DNA from: JANXSD01 sp043758125
GTDB lineage: Bacteria; Bacteroidota; Bacteroidia; AKYH767-A; OLB10
Length of the DNA: 8,211 nt
Assembly (NCBI GenBank): GCA_043758125.1
Contig: JAYVOC010000165.1
Coordinates: forward strand, 1 to 8,211
Direction of reading: 5' to 3'
Part shown: positions 5,479 through 8,211 of the stretch, piece after piece
Layout: each line of letters begins with the position of its first letter
Position numbering within the stretch: position 1 is the stretch's first letter
Made by a program: the position numbers and the translations under genes
Notes under the pieces: generated by a model
Told to the model about the DNA's origin: nothing
What the model saw: the letters and a program-made list of their open reading frames with translations, nothing else
Database searches by the model: none

Positions 5479-6798
5479 ATGTCATACCTATTTACCTCAG
5501 AATCTGTATCAGAAGGACATCCTGATAAAGTGGCTGATCAAATTTCAGATGCACTCATTGATTATTTCTTGGCTTATGATCCTTCCTCTAAAGTAGCTTG
5601 TGAAACACTTGTTACTACTGGTCAAGTTGTTCTTGCTGGAGAGGTAAAATCGTCTGCTTATTTAGATGTTCAAGATATCGCTCGTGAAGTGATTCGTGAT
5701 ATCGGTTATACAAAAAGCGAATACATGTTTGAAGCAAATTCTTGCGGTATTCTTTCTGCTATTCATGAGCAATCGCCAGATATCAATCAAGGTGTTGAGC
5801 GTAAGAAGCCAGAAGAGCAAGGTGCAGGCGATCAAGGAATGATGTTCGGTTATGCTTGTCGCGAAACTGATAACTACATGCCTTTGCCTTTAGAATTAGC
5901 ACATTTATTATTGCGTGAACTTGCGGTAATTCGTCGTGAGAATAAAGTGATGAAATATTTACGTCCTGATGCAAAAAGCCAAGTGACGATTGAATACAGT
6001 GATGATCATCAACCGATAAAAGTTGATACAATTGTAATCTCTACGCAGCATGATGATTTTGCTGCTGAGAAAAAAATGTTGGATCAAATTAAAGCTGATG
6101 TAAAAGCAATTTTGGTTCCGCGCATTTTGAAAAAATTACCTAAGCGTGTTCAAAATTTGTTTAATGACAAAATTGATTACCACGTAAATCCTACAGGTAA
6201 ATTTGTAATTGGTGGACCACATGGTGACACTGGTTTAACTGGACGTAAAATTATTGTTGATACGTATGGTGGAAGAGGAGCTCACGGTGGTGGTGCATTC
6301 TCTGGTAAAGATCCTTCGAAAGTTGATCGTTCGGCTGCTTATGCTGCTCGTCATATTGCGAAACATTTAGTTGCTGCAGGAATTTGTGACGAAGCATTAG
6401 TTCAAGTTGCGTATGCAATTGGTGTAGCAAAGCCAGTTGGTTTATATGTGAATACGTATGGTACTGCGAAAGTATCGATGACAGATGGACAGATTGCGAT
6501 TGTAATAGCGAAGATGAAAGAGTTTGATATGCGTCCTTATTTTATTGAACAACGTTTTAAGTTACGTACACCAATTTATCGCGAAACAGCAGCTTATGGA
6601 CACATGGGACGTGAGCCGAAAGAAGTGGTGAAAGTGTTTAACAAAGGTAAGAAGAACGAGAAAAAAATTAAAGTAAAGTTATTTCCTTGGGAAGAATTAA
6701 ATGCAGTGAATGCAATTCGTACAGCATTTAAAATGACGAACGGTGCTGCTAGTGGAAAAGTAAAAACTGGAAAATCTCCTAAATCGGTGATGGCTTAA
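5479..6798 (+). CDS. metK: S-adenosylmethionine synthetase (methionine adenosyltransferase)
   Basis: A 439-residue cytosolic enzyme that makes S-adenosylmethionine from methionine and ATP, releasing Pi and PPi. The N-terminal SEGHPDK (11-17) holds the catalytic His14 and Asp16. Signature 1 is GAGDQG (115-120). HVNPTGKFVIGGPHGD (235-250) and Arg256-Lys257 follow. Signature 2, GGGAFSGKDPSKVDRS (270-285), contains the active-site Lys277, Lys281 and Asp283. The protein is longer than E. coli MetK (384 residues), largely through insertions, including VVKVFNKGKKNEKKIKVKLF (383-402) near the C-terminus, a stretch also found in Bacteroidota MetK. The last 16 residues form a Lys/Ser-rich tail (ASGKVKTGKS...) that looks disordered. 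The start is fixed by the family N-terminus (MSYLFTSESVSEGHP). It has its own promoter, a leader with a palindrome, and a strong terminator 67 nt after the stop, so it is probably monocistronic. Confidence 0.98.
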   Translation: MSYLFTSESVSEGHPDKVADQISDALIDYFLAYDPSSKVACETLVTTGQVVLAGEVKSSAYLDVQDIAREVIRDIGYTKSEYMFEANSCGILSAIHEQSPDINQGVERKKPEEQGAGDQGMMFGYACRETDNYMPLPLELAHLLLRELAVIRRENKVMKYLRPDAKSQVTIEYSDDHQPIKVDTIVISTQHDDFAAEKKMLDQIKADVKAILVPRILKKLPKRVQNLFNDKIDYHVNPTGKFVIGGPHGDTGLTGRKIIVDTYGGRGAHGGGAFSGKDPSKVDRSAAYAARHIAKHLVAAGICDEALVQVAYAIGVAKPVGLYVNTYGTAKVSMTDGQIAIVIAKMKEFDMRPYFIEQRFKLRTPIYRETAAYGHMGREPKEVVKVFNKGKKNEKKIKVKLFPWEELNAVNAIRTAFKMTNGAASGKVKTGKSPKSVMA

Positions 6799-6800
6799 TT

Positions 6801-6836
6801 GATTTGATGATTTGAAGATTTGATAATTTGAAGATT
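6801..6836. repeat. Imperfect octamer tandem repeat just after the metK stop
   Basis: Beginning 2 nt after the metK stop: GATTTGAT, GATTTGAA, GATTTGAT, AATTTGAA and a partial GATT. This is equally a 16-mer duplicated with one mismatch. The fourth unit can pair with a nearby segment (AATTTGA 6825-6831 with TCAAATT 6842-6848) as a weak AU hairpin with a 10-nt loop and no U tract, so it is not a terminator. Confidence 0.9.
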
Positions 6837-6865
6837 ATTAATCAAATTCAAAATGTATAATTTAC

Positions 6866-6899
6866 AAAAGAGGGTTGTTCGAAAGAGCGGCCCTTTTTT
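6866..6899 (+). terminator. Intrinsic terminator of metK with GNRA tetraloop
   Basis: GGGTTGTTC (6872-6880) pairs with GAGCGGCCC (6885-6893) around a GAAA loop (6881-6884). It makes nine base pairs, of which three are G-U, closed by C-G. The stem is extended by AAAAGA on the left against TTTTTT on the right, which also supplies the U tract. The A tract on the left may let it work weakly in the other direction, but no gene comes from there. Confidence 0.9.
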
Positions 6900-6948
6900 A
6901 TTTGCAATAACCCTATGATTGGAGAAAATAGAGTGGGGGCAGGCTTTT

Positions 6949-6975
6949 TTCGAATAATTTTAGGTATATTCGAAT
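6949..6975. promoter_or_regulatory. Two TTCGAAT boxes 20 bp apart upstream of the LRR gene
   Basis: TTCGAAT occurs at 6949-6955 and again at 6969-6975, exactly 20 bp apart, close to two helical turns. Because TTCGAA is itself palindromic, the pair is also an inverted repeat (TTCGAATA 6949-6956, TATTCGAA 6967-6974). The right box overlaps the likely -7 region and the left box the likely -33 region, as an operator would. The binding protein is unknown. Confidence 0.45.
6965..6972 (+). promoter_or_regulatory. Possible -7 element of the LRR protein gene
   Basis: TATATTCG differs from TAnnTTTG at one position and ends 18 nt before the ATG, a spacing like that of thyA. It is the best candidate in the 91 bp between the metK terminator and the gene, but it is weaker than the other six in this window. 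Confidence 0.35.
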
Positions 6976-6990
6976 CATAAATTTTTACTT

Positions 6991-8211
6991 ATGAAAAATC
7001 AATTTCAGTTTTTGAAAAAATTGCGTTATGTGATTGTGTTTTTGATGATCCTGTTTAACGGTATCTCGCATCAAGCAAAAGCGCAATTGGTATTGGTACC
7101 AGATAGTAATTTTAGAGCGCTATTAAATGCATATGGACTTAGTAGTTGTTTTGTAGGGAATTATATTGATTCAACTTGTGTATTGGTGAGTGGCTGTACT
7201 TCTTTAATTGTTAGTCAAAGTAATATTAGTAATTTGACAGGAATTATAGCATTTAAAAATTTGAGTTCATTGTATTGTAATAACAATATTCTTGTTTCTT
7301 TACCAATATTACCAAATTCTTTAACTATATTGGATTGCAGTGGAAACCAACTTACAAATTTACCAACCTTACCAAATTCTTTAACTCGTTTGGTATGCTA
7401 TACTAACCAACTTGCAAATTTGCCAACCTTACCAAATTCTTTAACTTATTTAAATTGCCAGAATAACCAACTTACAAATTTACCATCATTACCTAATTCT
7501 TTAACGTATTTATATTGCGGTGGTAACCCACTTACAAATTTACCAACATTACCAAATTCTTTAACTATATTGGATTGCGGTGGAAACCAACTTACAAATT
7601 TACCAACATTACCTAATTCTTTAATTCAATTAAATTGCGATCACAACCAACTTACAAATTTGCCAACATTACCAAATTCTTTAACTCAATTAATTTGCTT
7701 TAATAACCAACTTTCTAATTTACCTATATTGCCAAATTCTTTAATTAGTTTATATTGTGACAATAACCAACTTTCTAATTTACCAACATTACCCAATTCG
7801 TTAACTGATTTATATTGTTCTGGAAATCCAAATCTATCATGTCTACCGGAGTTGGGATATGTAACAACCTTATATTTTGGTGGAACAGGAGTTACATGTT
7901 TACCCAATTACGGTAAGGTAATTACAAGTAATCCTTCATTAAGTAGTTTTCCGCTATGTGGTTTTTTTAACCCTTACGGATGTAATAGTTATTGGAATAT
8001 ATCTGGTAAAACATATTTTGATGCGGATACAAATTGTTTATTTAACAATGGAGATTTTAATGAAAGTAATTTTAAAGTCAACTTATATAAAAATGGGAAT
8101 TTAGTACAACAGGCCTTTACAGGTGGTGAAGGATATTTTTCGTTCGATACAGATTCATTAGGTATTTATAAAACGGTGTTAGATACAATCGATATTCCTT
8201 TTATTGTTAGA
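6991..8211 (+). CDS. Secreted leucine-rich-repeat protein with SdrD-B-like domain (3' end missing)
   Basis: 407 residues are visible and the frame is open to the window edge. A Sec signal peptide (1-31) has a basic start, a hydrophobic core (about 13-23) and a predicted cut AKA|Q. VPDSNFRALL (37-46) resembles the IPDxNFxxxL cap of Bacteroidota LRR proteins, followed by a region with Cys53, Cys63 and Cys69. Ten 20-residue units of the type LxxLxCxxNQLTNLPTLPNS fill 91-290. The last is degenerate. Each has Cys at position 6 in the strand core, a Cys-type LRR. After a Cys-containing linker (291-334), ISGKTYFDADTNC (337-349) opens an SdrD-B/Cna-B-like beta-sandwich with an acidic, possibly Ca2+-binding loop. 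Such proteins often end in a type IX secretion sorting domain, but that part lies outside the window. Likely an exported or surface adhesin or binding protein; the ligand is unknown. It stands alone after the metK terminator. Confidence 0.88.
   Translation, partial: MKNQFQFLKKLRYVIVFLMILFNGISHQAKAQLVLVPDSNFRALLNAYGLSSCFVGNYIDSTCVLVSGCTSLIVSQSNISNLTGIIAFKNLSSLYCNNNILVSLPILPNSLTILDCSGNQLTNLPTLPNSLTRLVCYTNQLANLPTLPNSLTYLNCQNNQLTNLPSLPNSLTYLYCGGNPLTNLPTLPNSLTILDCGGNQLTNLPTLPNSLIQLNCDHNQLTNLPTLPNSLTQLICFNNQLSNLPILPNSLISLYCDNNQLSNLPTLPNSLTDLYCSGNPNLSCLPELGYVTTLYFGGTGVTCLPNYGKVITSNPSLSSFPLCGFFNPYGCNSYWNISGKTYFDADTNCLFNNGDFNESNFKVNLYKNGNLVQQAFTGGEGYFSFDTDSLGIYKTVLDTIDIPFIVR
7261..7860 (+). repeat. 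In-frame 60-bp tandem repeat encoding the LRR units (10 copies)
   Basis: The period is exactly 60 bp with no indels over ten units. Units 2-9 (7321-7800) are closest; unit 1 is diverged and unit 10 only half conserved. Framework codons are almost invariant at the DNA level: CTT, AAT and the AAT-TCT-TTA junction recur nearly unchanged. Most differences fall in codons 3, 5, 7 and 8. Units 2 and 6 differ at only three bases, suggesting recent duplication or gene conversion within the array. Confidence 0.95.

Noticed and set aside
7686..7907. Minus-strand 73-residue reading frame across the LRR region
   Set aside because: It is the antisense shadow of the 60-bp repeats. Its internal protein repeat simply mirrors the LRR units, and it has no promoter or family match.

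Overview
The window reads as an AT-rich chromosomal segment from a member of the Bacteroidota. Evidence for this: TAnnTTTG -7 promoter elements stand in front of six genes; Shine-Dalgarno sequences are lacking; a GldA-type ABC ATPase is present; a lipoprotein has an S-E-D stretch after its lipidated Cys; MetK carries the long C-terminal insertion usual in this phylum; and a secreted Cys-type leucine-rich-repeat protein is followed by an SdrD-B/Cna-B-like domain. Genus and order cannot be fixed from this stretch.

Left part (1-1024): the 5' half of thymidylate synthase (thyA, minus strand, cut by the window edge just before its catalytic Cys) is divergent from a small lipocalin-like lipoprotein gene. 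That gene converges on a CNNM/CorC transporter gene, and a heptamer tandem array (ATTCGTA x 7.4) lies between them.

Middle (1025-4323, all minus strand): CNNM/CorC-type transporter, MazG-like pyrophosphohydrolase, D-aminoacyl-tRNA deacylase (dtd, GTG start) and the ribosome-assembly GTPase rsgA. rsgA and dtd are 25 nt apart and probably co-transcribed. The MazG-like and CNNM genes each have their own -7 element. The 177 bp between dtd and the MazG-like gene hold that promoter and nothing else I can name. Functionally these are housekeeping genes: translation quality control, ribosome maturation, nucleotide-pool cleaning and divalent-cation export.

Right part (4324-8211, all plus strand): a divergent intergenic region with a long imperfect inverted repeat separates rsgA from gldA. 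Then come gldA, metK (with a palindrome in its leader), an octamer repeat right after the metK stop, a strong GNRA-loop intrinsic terminator, a promoter region with two TTCGAAT boxes 20 bp apart, and the 5' part of a secreted LRR protein that runs off the right edge. The LRR is encoded by ten in-frame 60-bp units whose framework is nearly fixed at the DNA level, while four codons per unit vary.

No new multigene system is evident. The points most worth following are the diversified LRR array, the simple tandem repeats abutting two stop codons, the rsgA/gldA inverted repeat, the metK leader and the paired boxes upstream of the LRR gene. No RNA gene, insertion sequence or CRISPR array was seen. 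No stretch longer than 300 bp lacks a gene.
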